Notes: generated from the sequence alone by a model not told the origin. A stretch of 45,127 bases of DNA from an uncultured Lachnospiraceae bacterium (GCA_910586025.1 CAJUIO010000017.1:1-45127), one strand, 5' to 3'. Positions 16,404 to 24,361 are shown, numbered from the stretch's first letter. Made by a program: numbers and translations.

Positions 16404-17948
16404 GTGCGGAAAGAAATAAGGATTGCCATATATCTGCGGCTGTCCAGACAGGAGGAAGAGGAGGGAATCAAACGTGACGAAAGCGGAAGCATCAGCACAC
16501 AGAGGAAGCTGCTTTGCAGTTATGTGGAGGAGCATTTTCAGGATTATGAGCTGGAGGAGTTTCTGGACGACGGGTATTCGGGAACCAATTTTGAAAGACC
16601 CGGGGTGAAGGCATTGCTGAAGGCGGCAGGAGAGCTTGCGGTCAACTGTATCGTGGTCAAGGATTTTTCCAGATTTTCCAGAGATTATATAGAGCTTGGG
16701 ACTTATATTGATCAGATTTTTCCCTTTATGGGAATACGGTTTATCTCCGTGAACGATCATTACGACAGCGGTACGGACAGCGCCGGAACGGGACAGATCG
16801 AAATACCGTTCCAGAACCTCCTTTATGACCTGTACAGCAAGGATCTTTCCCTGAAGGTGAAGGCTGCTCTGGATGCGAAGAAGAAAATGGGGCAGTTCGT
16901 AAGCGCCAATGTTCCCTTTGGATATGAGAAGGATCCGGAGGACAGACACCGCCTTATTGTAAAGGAGGGCGAGGCCGGGGTGGTGAGGAGGATTTTCGAG
17001 CTCACACAAAATGGGATGACCTCGGTACAGATCGCAAGACGGTTCAATCAGGAGGGAATCGGTACTCCGGCCGCCCTACGGGCCGGGAATACGGAACGGG
17101 AACGGCGGCCTAAAGGCGGCAGGTATCTCTGGAGCAGCTCGCAGATCTGTCATATACTGGAAAATCCCGTTTATGCGGGAGATATGGTATACGGGAAATA
17201 TTACAGACGAGAGACAGGGGGAAAAAGCCATCTGAGGCCCAAGGAGGAGTGGAAAATATGTCACAATCATCACGAGCCTCTGGTGTCAGGGGAGGTGTTT
17301 GAGGAGGTTCAAAGGAGCCGGGGAAGGAAAAGGACACGGAAGGGAGGTGCCAGGCACCCGCTTACGGGAAAGCTTGTCTGTGCCGGATGCGGGAGGAATC
17401 TCCGCATCCGGCGGGGAAAAAGCTTTTATTTCAGCTGTGAAGGGCGGTATGTGAGCGGAGAAGAGAAATGCGTAAGGAAGCTGGACGGGACTGCGGCGGA
17501 GAAAAGGGTTCTTCTTGAAATGCAGAAAAAGGCGGCGGAAGCCTTTGACGTGGAGCGGATCTGGGAACAGAGGCGGGAAATGATCTCGGAGCGGCTAAGG
17601 AGACTGAAAAGGAAAAGGGAAAAAGCGGAGAGGGAACTTCGCAGGCTGGGCAGGGAGCGGTTGGAAGGATATGAGCGCTTTGTCACGGGAGAGGAAACCG
17701 CAGACGGATTTTGGACGCAAGGAAGCGTCCGGAAGGAAAGAGAGGAAGGGCTGCGCCTGCAGCTTGAAGAGATAAAGGAGGAGCTTGATGCGGCCGTAAG
17801 GGAGTGCGGGGCAGGAAGGGAGATGTCCGTACTCATGGATTTTCTGGGGCTTTCGAAGCTGACAAGGGAACAGGTTGACAGGTGGATAGACAGGATTATT
17901 GTCAGACGGGAGGAGCTGGAGATCCATTGGAAGGAAAAAGAGTTCTGA
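16404..17948 (+). CDS. Large serine recombinase 3
   Basis: The 514-residue product begins at a GTG ten bases after a strong GGAAGGAG site. The resolvase domain (about 1-150) shows YLRLSRQE with the catalytic Ser, GSISTQR and KDFSRFSRDYIELG. It continues with the recombinase domain (about 170-290), a zinc ribbon (about 322-360; CAGC...C...C), a long Arg/Glu-rich coiled coil (about 385-480) and the terminal IIVRREELEIHW strands. It reads outward towards the right end and its stop is only 20 bases from the inferred crossover, the usual position of an integrase gene next to its attachment site. It is divergent from the kinase, with a 110-base AT-rich gap. It may act alone or with recombinases 1 and 2; sequence cannot tell. 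Confidence 0.93.
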   Translation: MRKEIRIAIYLRLSRQEEEEGIKRDESGSISTQRKLLCSYVEEHFQDYELEEFLDDGYSGTNFERPGVKALLKAAGELAVNCIVVKDFSRFSRDYIELGTYIDQIFPFMGIRFISVNDHYDSGTDSAGTGQIEIPFQNLLYDLYSKDLSLKVKAALDAKKKMGQFVSANVPFGYEKDPEDRHRLIVKEGEAGVVRRIFELTQNGMTSVQIARRFNQEGIGTPAALRAGNTERERRPKGGRYLWSSSQICHILENPVYAGDMVYGKYYRRETGGKSHLRPKEEWKICHNHHEPLVSGEVFEEVQRSRGRKRTRKGGARHPLTGKLVCAGCGRNLRIRRGKSFYFSCEGRYVSGEEKCVRKLDGTAAEKRVLLEMQKKAAEAFDVERIWEQRREMISERLRRLKRKREKAERELRRLGRERLEGYERFVTGEETADGFWTQGSVRKEREEGLRLQLEEIKEELDAAVRECGAGREMSVLMDFLGLSKLTREQVDRWIDRIIVRREELEIHWKEKEF

Positions 17949-17995
17949 CATTTATCTCGCACCAGAGGGAATAGCCAGACATCCTGACTTTGAGG
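17945..17995. other. Right attachment site (inferred attR) of the serine-recombinase element
   Basis: The element ends at the GGG at 17967-17969 and peptidase sequence resumes at GGA-ATA-GCC. The crossover GG is most likely 17968-17969, pairing with 10949-10950. The six bases GCACCA (17959-17964), on the element side, form the left arm of the imperfect dyad seen when the element ends are joined in a circle. Confidence 0.65.
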
Positions 17996-18789
17996 ATAGA
18001 ATTATCGGGTTCAGGGATTTTGTGAACGGGAAGGGATCCCTGTATGACGACAGCGGACACGGAACGCATGTGGCGGGCTGCATGTGCGGGAGCGGCAGGC
18101 TCTCCGACGGAAAATACAGGGGAATCGCTCCCATGAGCAGGCTGATTGTGGGAAAGGTGCTGGATTATAAGGGTGACGGGATCATTGAAAGCATGGCGGG
18201 AGGAATCGAGTGGGTGTTGAAGAACCGTCTGAAATATGATATCCGTATCCTTAATATTTCCATCGGAATGGGAGAGGGCATGGAGCGGGAGAGGATGGAA
18301 AAGGTGCTCAGCCTTGTGGACGAGGCATGGATGTGCGGTATGGTGGTGGTATGCGCCGCCGGAAATTCCGGTCCCGAGCCCATGACCATATCTCCCATAG
18401 GAGCCAGAAAGGAGGTGATCACGGTGGGGTGCAATGAGGGCGGCTATTTCGGTAACAGAGAGCATCTGTGCGAGAGCTATTCCGGGAGGGGCCCCAGCCT
18501 CTATGAAATGAAGAAGCCGGATCTTGTGGCTCCCGGGACTGATATTATTTCCTGCAACGCCTTTTTCGAGAGGAGAGGGTGGAGATACCGGAACGCATAT
18601 GCGGAAAAGAGCGGAACCTCCATGGCCACGCCCATTGTCTCGGGAGCTGCGGCGCTTCTCCTGCAGAAGTATCCTTATCTCAACAATGAACAGGTGAAGA
18701 GAAAGCTTTTGCACACGGCCAGGGATCTTGGCGAGCCCTGGAACAAGCAGGGGTGGGGGATGATTCAGATAAATTCCTTATTGACATAG
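17968..18789 (+). pseudogene. C-terminal part of the interrupted S8 (subtilisin-like) peptidase
   Basis: About 273 codons hold the rest of the serine protease: IARHPDF directly after the missing Asp motif, the catalytic His in GHGTHVAG, the oxyanion-hole Asn in AAGNSGP and the catalytic Ser in GTSMATPIVSG. The frame stays open upstream into the end of recombinase 3, but that part (SDGRSWRS...) is not peptidase sequence and there is no plausible start with a binding site, so this fragment lacks both start and Asp. Rejoined to the fragment at 10859 it would make a protein of about 303 residues, normal for the family, with no signal peptide and so probably intracellular. No frameshift or stop is present in either half, which suggests recent or reversible interruption. 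Confidence 0.88.
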
Positions 18790-18809
18790 GATGTTCCGTT
18801 GTATACAAT
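18781..18809 (+). promoter_or_regulatory. Consensus promoter of the citrate-synthase/GntR/icd operon
   Basis: TTGACA (18781-18786) and TACAAT (18804-18809) are 17 bases apart. The -35 overlaps the last codons of the interrupted peptidase (its stop is 18787-18789). Transcription would begin about 30 bases before the start codon of the next gene. Confidence 0.75.
18799..18808. promoter_or_regulatory. Candidate GntR-family operator
   Basis: TTGTATACAA is a perfect ten-base palindrome overlapping the -10 box. It equals the core of the known Bacillus subtilis GntR (gluconate) operator and fits the general FadR/GntR-subfamily pattern. It is followed by a second half-like TATACA, giving an additional TGTATA-N4-TATACA dyad. 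A GntR/FCD regulator is encoded in the same transcript, so autoregulation is the simplest reading. Confidence 0.6.
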
Positions 18810-18848
18810 TATACAGAGAAAAAACTATTACAAGGGAGGAGACCGGAA

Positions 18849-20279
18849 ATGGCTGATGGAAAAAATATTTTTACCGACAGACCGGTATCTTTAAACACCA
18901 AGAACAACCTTCTTGAAATAGAGGAGCATATGTATATTCTGGACGACGTGGAAAAGCCCAATGTGTTCCGGAATATGTTTCCCTATTCCGAGGTTCCGAA
19001 GATCCCTTTTAACGACAGGATCGTTCCCCACAATATGCCAAGGGAAATCTGGATCACGGACACCACCTTCCGGGACGGACAGCAGTCGAGAGCGCCGTAT
19101 ACCACGGAGCAGATCGTAAGGATCTATGATTACCTTCACAGGCTGGGAGGTCCTAACGGGATGATCCGGGCCAGCGAGTTTTTCCTGTATAGCAAGAAGG
19201 ACCGCGACGCAGTCTACAAATGCATGGAGCGAGGCTATGAATTTCCGGAGGTCACCAGCTGGATCCGGGCCAGCAAGGAGGACTTTAAGCTGGTAAAGGA
19301 GATCGGAATGAAGGAGACCGGTATTTTGGTGAGCTGCTCCGACTATCATATTTTCCTGAAGATGAAAATGACAAGAAAGCAGGCCCTGGAGCATTATCTT
19401 GGCGTGGTCAGGGACTGTCTCGAGGAGGGAATCAGCGTCAGATGTCATCTGGAGGACGTGACCAGGGCGGATATCTACGGATATGTTGTTCCCTTTTGTC
19501 TGGAGCTGATGAAGCTGATGAAGGAGTACGGGATCCCCATCAAGGTGAGGGCCTGCGATACCATGGGCTACGGCGTGAATTATCCCGGAGCGGTGATTCC
19601 CAGAAGCGTACAGGGAATCATCTATGCGCTTCATACCCATGCGGGAGTGCCTCACGAGCTGATCGAGTGGCATGGGCACAATGACTTTTACAAGGCGGTG
19701 GTGAACTCCACCACGGCATGGCTCTATGGATGCTCCGGCGTGAACACGTCTCTGTTTGGTATCGGAGAGAGGACGGGAAATACTCCTCTCGAGGCGATGA
19801 TTTTTGAGTATGCCCAGCTTAAGGGTGACCTGAACGGTATGGACACCACGGTGATCACGGAGCTTGCGGAGTATTATGAGAAGGAGATCGGATACCATAT
19901 TCCGGAGAGGACTCCCTTTGCGGGAAAGAATTTTAACGTCACCAGAGCCGGAATCCATGCGGACGGCCTTCTGAAAAACGAGGAGATCTATAATATTTTT
20001 GACACGGAGAAATTTCTGAACAGGCCGGTTCTTTGCTCCGTGTCGAATACCTCCGGGCTTGCGGGAATCGCACACTGGATCAACACCTATTTCAGGCTGA
20101 AGGGAGATAAGCAGGTGGACAAGTCCAGTCCCGTGGTTGCGCAGGTCAAGAGGTGGGTGGATCAGCAGTATGAGGAGGGCCGTGTCACGGTGATCACGGA
20201 TTCCGAGCTGATTGAACAGATAACCAATGCCGGCAGAGCGCTGAAAACCAGTATTGGAAGGACAGAAAGGCAGGAATAA
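18849..20279 (+). CDS. HMGL/LeuA-family acyltransferase, probable Re-citrate synthase
   Basis: The 476-residue product belongs to the DRE-TIM metallolyase family (2-isopropylmalate, homocitrate and Re-citrate synthases). These condense acetyl-CoA with a 2-oxo acid; a Re-citrate synthase would use oxaloacetate. Visible motifs are ITDTTFRDGQQS (start of the barrel, catalytic Arg and metal Asp), the HGHND metal-binding site and FGIGERTGNTPLE. The ATG at 18849 has AAGGGAGGA eight bases before it; a longer frame from 18753 runs through the promoter and is not used. The protein lacks the C-terminal regulatory LeuA dimer domain, and no leu genes are nearby. Co-location with isocitrate dehydrogenase favours citrate formation for glutamate synthesis, as with the Re-citrate synthase of Clostridium kluyveri. 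Homocitrate or isopropylmalate synthase remain possible; aconitase is not in the window. Confidence 0.78.
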   Translation: MADGKNIFTDRPVSLNTKNNLLEIEEHMYILDDVEKPNVFRNMFPYSEVPKIPFNDRIVPHNMPREIWITDTTFRDGQQSRAPYTTEQIVRIYDYLHRLGGPNGMIRASEFFLYSKKDRDAVYKCMERGYEFPEVTSWIRASKEDFKLVKEIGMKETGILVSCSDYHIFLKMKMTRKQALEHYLGVVRDCLEEGISVRCHLEDVTRADIYGYVVPFCLELMKLMKEYGIPIKVRACDTMGYGVNYPGAVIPRSVQGIIYALHTHAGVPHELIEWHGHNDFYKAVVNSTTAWLYGCSGVNTSLFGIGERTGNTPLEAMIFEYAQLKGDLNGMDTTVITELAEYYEKEIGYHIPERTPFAGKNFNVTRAGIHADGLLKNEEIYNIFDTEKFLNRPVLCSVSNTSGLAGIAHWINTYFRLKGDKQVDKSSPVVAQVKRWVDQQYEEGRVTVITDSELIEQITNAGRALKTSIGRTERQE

Positions 20280-20286
20280 AAGGCAG

Positions 20287-20979
20287 ATGGGCAGTTTTGA
20301 TCTCAAGAAAGAAGTGACTGACAAGTATTCCCTGAGAGGGAGAGTGTTCCACAGGCTGCGCGAGGATATTTTAAGCGGCAAATACAAGGAAAACGAGGAG
20401 CTGAGGGAGGTAGCCATCGGAGAGGAGCTTGGCGTTTCCCGAACTCCGGTGCGGGAGGCATTCCGGCAGCTGGAGCTGGAAGGCCTGATCCAGATTGTTC
20501 CCAATAAGGGGGCGTATGTCACGGGAATCACTGCCAAGGACGTGAAGGATATTTATATGATCCGTTCCTCCCTTGAGGGCATGTGCGCAAGGCTCGCCAC
20601 GAAGAATATCACCAGGGAACAGCTGGAGGAGCTGGAGGAGAATGTATATCTTGCCAGCTTTCACGCCTCCAAGGGCCACATGGAACAGATGGCGGAGCTG
20701 GATAACAGGTTTCATCATATTCTCTATGAGGCCTGCGATTCCAAGATGCTGGAGAACCTGCTTCAGGATTTCCACCAGTATGTGATACGGATCAGGAAGA
20801 AGACTCTTTCCACCAAAGAGAGAGGAATCGCCTCCAATGAGGAGCACCGCAGGATCATGGAGGCGATTAAGGCGGGAGATTCTTCGGAGGCGGAGAGGGC
20901 GGCCACTGTACATATGGAGAACGCATATGATAATATAGTAAAGAACGGATGGTATGATATCTACAAAAAAGAAAATTGA
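20287..20979 (+). CDS. GntR-family regulator, FadR/FCD subfamily
   Basis: The 230-residue product is a DNA-binding repressor or activator. Residues about 12-80 form the winged helix-turn-helix (LRGRVFHRLREDILSGKY, then LGVSRTPVREAFRQLELEGL, the subfamily signature). Residues about 90-220 form the FCD ligand-binding helical domain, with the metal/ligand-type residues Asp and His in ELDNRFHHILYEACDS and a His in EEHRRIMEAI. The ATG at 20287 starts seven bases after the synthase stop; a TTG at 20254 inside the upstream gene is a less likely start. Lying between two enzymes of 2-oxoglutarate synthesis, it probably controls them in response to a carboxylate such as citrate. A matching palindrome sits on the operon promoter. 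The ligand is inferred, not seen. Confidence 0.9.
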   Translation: MGSFDLKKEVTDKYSLRGRVFHRLREDILSGKYKENEELREVAIGEELGVSRTPVREAFRQLELEGLIQIVPNKGAYVTGITAKDVKDIYMIRSSLEGMCARLATKNITREQLEELEENVYLASFHASKGHMEQMAELDNRFHHILYEACDSKMLENLLQDFHQYVIRIRKKTLSTKERGIASNEEHRRIMEAIKAGDSSEAERAATVHMENAYDNIVKNGWYDIYKKEN

Positions 20980-20999
20980 GAGAAAGGAAAGACAGTGCA

Positions 21000-22205
21000 A
21001 TGGAAAAAATCAAAATGACGACTCCTCTGGTGGAAATGGATGGGGATGAGATGACCCGTATTCTGTGGAAAATGATAAAGGACGAGCTTCTTTTTCCCTA
21101 TATTGATCTGAAAACAGAGTATTATGATCTGGGTCTTGCGCACCGGAACGAGACGGACGACCAGGTAACGGTTGACAGCGCCGAGGCAACAAAAAAGCAC
21201 GGAGTTGCGGTAAAATGCGCCACCATCACTCCTAATGCCGCAAGAATGACGGAGTATGACCTGAAAGAGATGTGGAAGAGCCCCAACGGCACGATCCGGG
21301 CTATACTGGACGGAACCGTTTTCCGCTCCCCGATTCTCATAAAGGGTATCGTTCCCTATGTGGCAAACTGGACAAAGCCAATCACCATCGCCCGCCACGC
21401 CTACGGCGACGTATATAAGAATGTGGAGATCAAGGTTCCCGGAAAGGGAAAGGCGGAGCTTGTCTATACGGCGGAGGACGGCAGCGAAATCCGGGAGCTG
21501 ATACATACCTTTGACGGGGCGGGAATCCTTCAGGGAATTCACAACACGGAAAAGTCCATCTCAAGCTTTGCCAGGGCATGCTTTAATTATGCGGTAGATA
21601 CAAAGCAGGATCTGTGGTTTGCAACCAAGGACACCATCTCCAAGAAATATGATCACACGTTCAAGGACATTTTCCAGGAGATTTATGATGCAGAGTACAA
21701 GGGAAAATTCGAGGAACTGGGGATCGAGTATTTCTATACGCTGATTGACGATGCCGTGGCGAGAGTGATCCGTTCCGAGGGAGGCTTTATCTGGGCCTGC
21801 AAGAATTATGACGGGGACGTGATGTCGGATATGGTGGCAACCGCCTACGGGGATCTGTCCATGATGACCTCCGTGCTGGTTTCTCCAAGCGGCGTTTATG
21901 AGTACGAGGCGGCTCACGGAACGGTACAGCGCCACTATTACAAGCATCTGAAGGGGGAGGAGACCTCCACCAATTCCATTGCCACAATCTTTGCATGGAC
22001 CGGAGCACTCAGAAAGAGAGGGGAGCTTGACGGGATTTCGGAGCTGACGGAGTTTGCGGACAAGCTGGAGAGGGCCTGTGTCAAGACCGTGGAGGACGGA
22101 AAGATGACAAAGAGCCTGTCTCTGATTTCCACCTGTGAGAATCCGGTGATTCTGAACAGTCTTGATTTCATTAAGGCGATCCGGGAGACCTTTGACGCAC
22201 TGTAA
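21000..22205 (+). CDS. icd: NADP-dependent isocitrate dehydrogenase (eukaryote-type, subfamily II)
   Basis: The 401-residue product oxidatively decarboxylates isocitrate to 2-oxoglutarate, yielding NADPH. The sequence follows the homodimeric eukaryote-like IDH group: PLVEMDGDEMTRI near the N-terminus, KCATITPNAARM, the substrate-binding NGTIRAILDGTVFRSPI loop, FATKDTISKKYD, the metal-binding Asp residues in LIDDAVARV and NYDGDVMSDMVATAYG, and EAAHGTVQRHY for the adenine/NADP site. The ATG at 21000 is preceded by AAGGAAAG; a TTG at 20976 overlapping the GntR stop is less likely. It is the last gene of the operon, followed by a perfect stem-loop. With the upstream synthase it would feed glutamate synthesis from acetyl-CoA and oxaloacetate in an organism without a full citric acid cycle. 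Confidence 0.95.
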   Translation: MEKIKMTTPLVEMDGDEMTRILWKMIKDELLFPYIDLKTEYYDLGLAHRNETDDQVTVDSAEATKKHGVAVKCATITPNAARMTEYDLKEMWKSPNGTIRAILDGTVFRSPILIKGIVPYVANWTKPITIARHAYGDVYKNVEIKVPGKGKAELVYTAEDGSEIRELIHTFDGAGILQGIHNTEKSISSFARACFNYAVDTKQDLWFATKDTISKKYDHTFKDIFQEIYDAEYKGKFEELGIEYFYTLIDDAVARVIRSEGGFIWACKNYDGDVMSDMVATAYGDLSMMTSVLVSPSGVYEYEAAHGTVQRHYYKHLKGEETSTNSIATIFAWTGALRKRGELDGISELTEFADKLERACVKTVEDGKMTKSLSLISTCENPVILNSLDFIKAIRETFDAL

Positions 22206-22219
22206 AACGGATGAATGAG

Positions 22220-22259
22220 AATCCGCCCGTCAGGATAGAAAAACGCTGACGGGCGGATT
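22220..22259. terminator. Bidirectional terminator between icd and the ABC-F gene
   Basis: A perfect 14-base stem (AATCCGCCCGTCAG paired with its complement) encloses a 12-base loop, between two convergent genes. It is followed only by a short T-containing tail on the plus strand, but the stem is very stable and could serve both genes. Confidence 0.85.
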
Positions 22260-22284
22260 ATTTGTCAGAGATACAAAAGAGGGG

Positions 22285-24195
22285 CTATTGGGCAAGCGTC
22301 TCCCAGAGCTCATACAGCTCTTCCAGCCGGGCGTTTATCTCCTCCTGCCTTTTTGCAAGCTCCTGCAGTCTGGCCACATTGGTTGCCACCTCGGGCTTTT
22401 CCATCTCCTTATCAAGATCGGAGAGCTCTGTTTCCAGCTCGCCTATTTTGGTCTCGCATTTTTTCAGGTCGTTTTCTTTCTTTCGGAGTCGGGCCTGCTG
22501 CTCCTTCTTTGTCTGCCAGTCCAGCTTACCCTCTGAGACGGAATCCTTTTCCTTTGCGGGGCCGCAGGGCCCCAGGATATTCTGCTCCAGAACTTCCTTT
22601 TTTTCCAGGTAATAGTCGTAATTGCCGAGATATTCGATCAGGGTATGGCCTGTGAGATCAAGTATTCTGGAGGCGGTACGGTTGATAAAATAACGGTCGT
22701 GAGACACGTACAAAACGGTTCCCTCATAGGAATTCAGGGCATCCTCCAAAATTTCCTTGGAGGTGATGTCAAGATGGTTGGTGGGCTCGTCCAGAATCAG
22801 GAAGTTGGATTCCGAGAGCATGAGCTTGGCCAGAGAGACCCGGCCCCTCTCGCCGCCGCTCAAGTCGCGCACCAGCTTGAACACATCCTCGCCGGTAAAG
22901 AGAAAGGCGGCAAGGGTATTGCGGATCTCTGTGTTTGTGAGGGAGGGATAAGCGTCCGATATCTCCTCAAACAATGTCTTCTCCGGATGAAGCACGTGGT
23001 GCTCCTGGTCGTAGTAGCCGATATGTACATGGCTCCCCAGGGTGATTTTTCCGGCATCCGCCTCCAGGATTCCGTTGATGATTTTCAGGATAGTGGTCTT
23101 GCCGGTTCCGTTGTCTCCGATGATGGCGACATGCTCCCCCCGCTTGATGTCCATACTGATGCCGGAGAAAAGCAGATTATCCCCAAAGGACTTGGAGAGC
23201 CCCTCCATGGCAAGAACGTCCTTCCCGCTCTGAAATTTGGGTATCAGCTTCATGTGGATATCGGTGCGGGATTCGGTGGGCTTTTCGATGACCTCCATCT
23301 TATCCAGCATCTTTTCACGGCTCTCGGCCCGCTTGATGGATTTTTCCCGGTTAAAGCTCCGGAGCTTTTCAATCACGGCCTCCTGATGCTTGATTTCCTG
23401 CTGCTGGTTCACATAGGCTTTCCAGGCGGCCATGCGCAGCTGCTCCTTTTTGACGGCATAGTCTGAATAGTTGCCGGAAAAGGAAACGGCCTTTGTCTGG
23501 TCGATCTCGATGACCTTGGTGGCGATCCGGTCCAGGAAGTAACGGTCGTGGGAGACCAGGATCACGGCTCCCTTGTAATTCAGAAGATAGGTTTCCAGCC
23601 AGGCGATGGAATTCAGGTCAAGGTGGTTGGTGGGCTCGTCCAGGATGATCAGATCAGGCTTCTGCAGGAGAAGCTTTCCAAGGGCAACCCGTGTTTTCTG
23701 TCCGCCTGATAAGGCGGCGATGGATTTTTCAAATTCATCCTCCCCAAAGCCAAGTCCCTTGAGCACGCCCGTAAGCTCGCTCTTGTAGGCGTAGCCTCCC
23801 GCGGTTTCAAAGGCATGGGTGAGGCGGGAGTAATTCTCCATGAGACTGTTGAGGGTTTTCTGGTCTGAGGTTTTCATGGCGAGCTCCGTTTCCCGGATCT
23901 GGCGCTCTAAGGCGATCACGTCCGCCTTTACGCTGAGCAGCTCGTCATAGATCGTGTTGCTGCCGTTTACCGCCTCATTCTGGGCCAGATACCCCAGTGT
24001 TTTCCCCTTTGAGAGCGTCACGATTCCCTCGTCCGCAGACTGCTCCCCCACGATAATGCGCAGGAGAGTGGTCTTGCCGGCTCCGTTTATTCCCACGATG
24101 GCGGCTTTCTCATAATCTTCTATATGGAAGGAACACCCTCGCAGGATACATTTTTCATTAAATGATTTGCTTATATTCTGACACGATAAAATCAT
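22285..24195 (-). CDS. ABC-F family ATPase
   Basis: The 636-residue product is a soluble twin ABC protein of the ribosome-associated ABC-F family; members act on stalled or antibiotic-bound ribosomes. It has no membrane domain. The first cassette has Walker A GINGAGKTT and signature LSGGQKTRVALGK; the second has GDNGTGKTT and LSGGERGRVSLAK. Both have ILDEPTNHLD Walker B motifs followed by SHDRYF switch regions. Between them is the linker (PtIM) region, rich in Lys/Glu (about 235-300), and the C-terminus (about 545-630) is a coiled coil, as in Uup/YdiF-like members. The linker is not obviously that of known resistance proteins, so a housekeeping translation factor is more likely than Lsa/Vga-type resistance, but this cannot be settled here. 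It is transcribed divergently from rex. Confidence 0.92.
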   Translation of the reverse strand: MILSCQNISKSFNEKCILRGCSFHIEDYEKAAIVGINGAGKTTLLRIIVGEQSADEGIVTLSKGKTLGYLAQNEAVNGSNTIYDELLSVKADVIALERQIRETELAMKTSDQKTLNSLMENYSRLTHAFETAGGYAYKSELTGVLKGLGFGEDEFEKSIAALSGGQKTRVALGKLLLQKPDLIILDEPTNHLDLNSIAWLETYLLNYKGAVILVSHDRYFLDRIATKVIEIDQTKAVSFSGNYSDYAVKKEQLRMAAWKAYVNQQQEIKHQEAVIEKLRSFNREKSIKRAESREKMLDKMEVIEKPTESRTDIHMKLIPKFQSGKDVLAMEGLSKSFGDNLLFSGISMDIKRGEHVAIIGDNGTGKTTILKIINGILEADAGKITLGSHVHIGYYDQEHHVLHPEKTLFEEISDAYPSLTNTEIRNTLAAFLFTGEDVFKLVRDLSGGERGRVSLAKLMLSESNFLILDEPTNHLDITSKEILEDALNSYEGTVLYVSHDRYFINRTASRILDLTGHTLIEYLGNYDYYLEKKEVLEQNILGPCGPAKEKDSVSEGKLDWQTKKEQQARLRKKENDLKKCETKIGELETELSDLDKEMEKPEVATNVARLQELAKRQEEINARLEELYELWETLAQ

Positions 24196-24240
24196 GGCGT
24201 TACATCCTTTCTTTCCTCTGTAATTGCGGATTCCTGTTAC

Positions 24241-24269
24241 AGTTTAACGTTTCAGGCCGGTTCTGTCAA
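24241..24269 (-). promoter_or_regulatory. Promoter of the ABC-F gene
   Basis: On the minus strand, TTGACA (24269-24264) and TAAACT (24246-24241) are 17 bases apart, about 45 bases upstream of the ATG. The leader in between contains AAAGGATG as a binding site. No attenuator-like leader peptide was recognised. Confidence 0.7.
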
Positions 24270-24293
24270 TGGAGCCAGGCTTTGGCGAACCGA

Positions 24294-24322
24294 TTGACAT
24301 ATTTTTTGGGTTGCGCTATGAT
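24294..24322 (+). promoter_or_regulatory. rex: Promoter of rex
   Basis: TTGACA (24294-24299) and TATGAT (24317-24322) are 17 bases apart, a near-perfect housekeeping promoter. The expected transcription start, near 24329, shows that the long upstream open frame (from 24269) cannot be the coding start. Confidence 0.8.
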
Positions 24323-24361
24323 AAGAAAAGACTATATATGAAGCTCTCAGAGGATAGAAAA

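Larger units (their letters stand above)
10950..17968. mobile_element. About 7.02-kb integrated element with three large serine recombinases and a hybrid histidine kinase
   Basis: The element interrupts an S8 peptidase gene immediately after its catalytic Asp-Thr-Gly codons. Between the two GG cores it is 7,019 bp. It carries recombinases 1 and 2 in tandem near the left end, a kinase on the opposite strand, and recombinase 3 ending 20 bases from the right core. There is no replication, conjugation, transposase or resistance gene. There are no long terminal inverted repeats or long target-site duplication, only a shared GGG, which fits integration by a large serine recombinase (two-base core) and not a DDE transposase. 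Base composition looks like the neighbours by eye. Similar multi-recombinase clusters occur in Firmicutes genomes, but I cannot assign this one to a named family. Confidence 0.8.

Noticed and set aside
17899..17967. Open frame extending the C-terminal peptidase fragment upstream into recombinase 3
   Set aside because: The extra residues do not resemble a peptidase, the start would be a TTG with no binding site, and recombinase 3 uses the region in another frame.
10950..17968. Element moved by a DDE transposase or IS
   Set aside because: No transposase, no terminal inverted repeats and no target duplication longer than three Gs.
18753..18848. Upstream extension of the LeuA-like synthase
   Set aside because: It runs through the peptidase end and the promoter; the ATG at 18849 has a strong binding site.
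24235..24248. GTTAcagttTAAC as a Rex operator between rex and the ABC-F gene
   Set aside because: The half-sites are five bases apart whereas the Rex consensus needs six, and the outer bases do not match.
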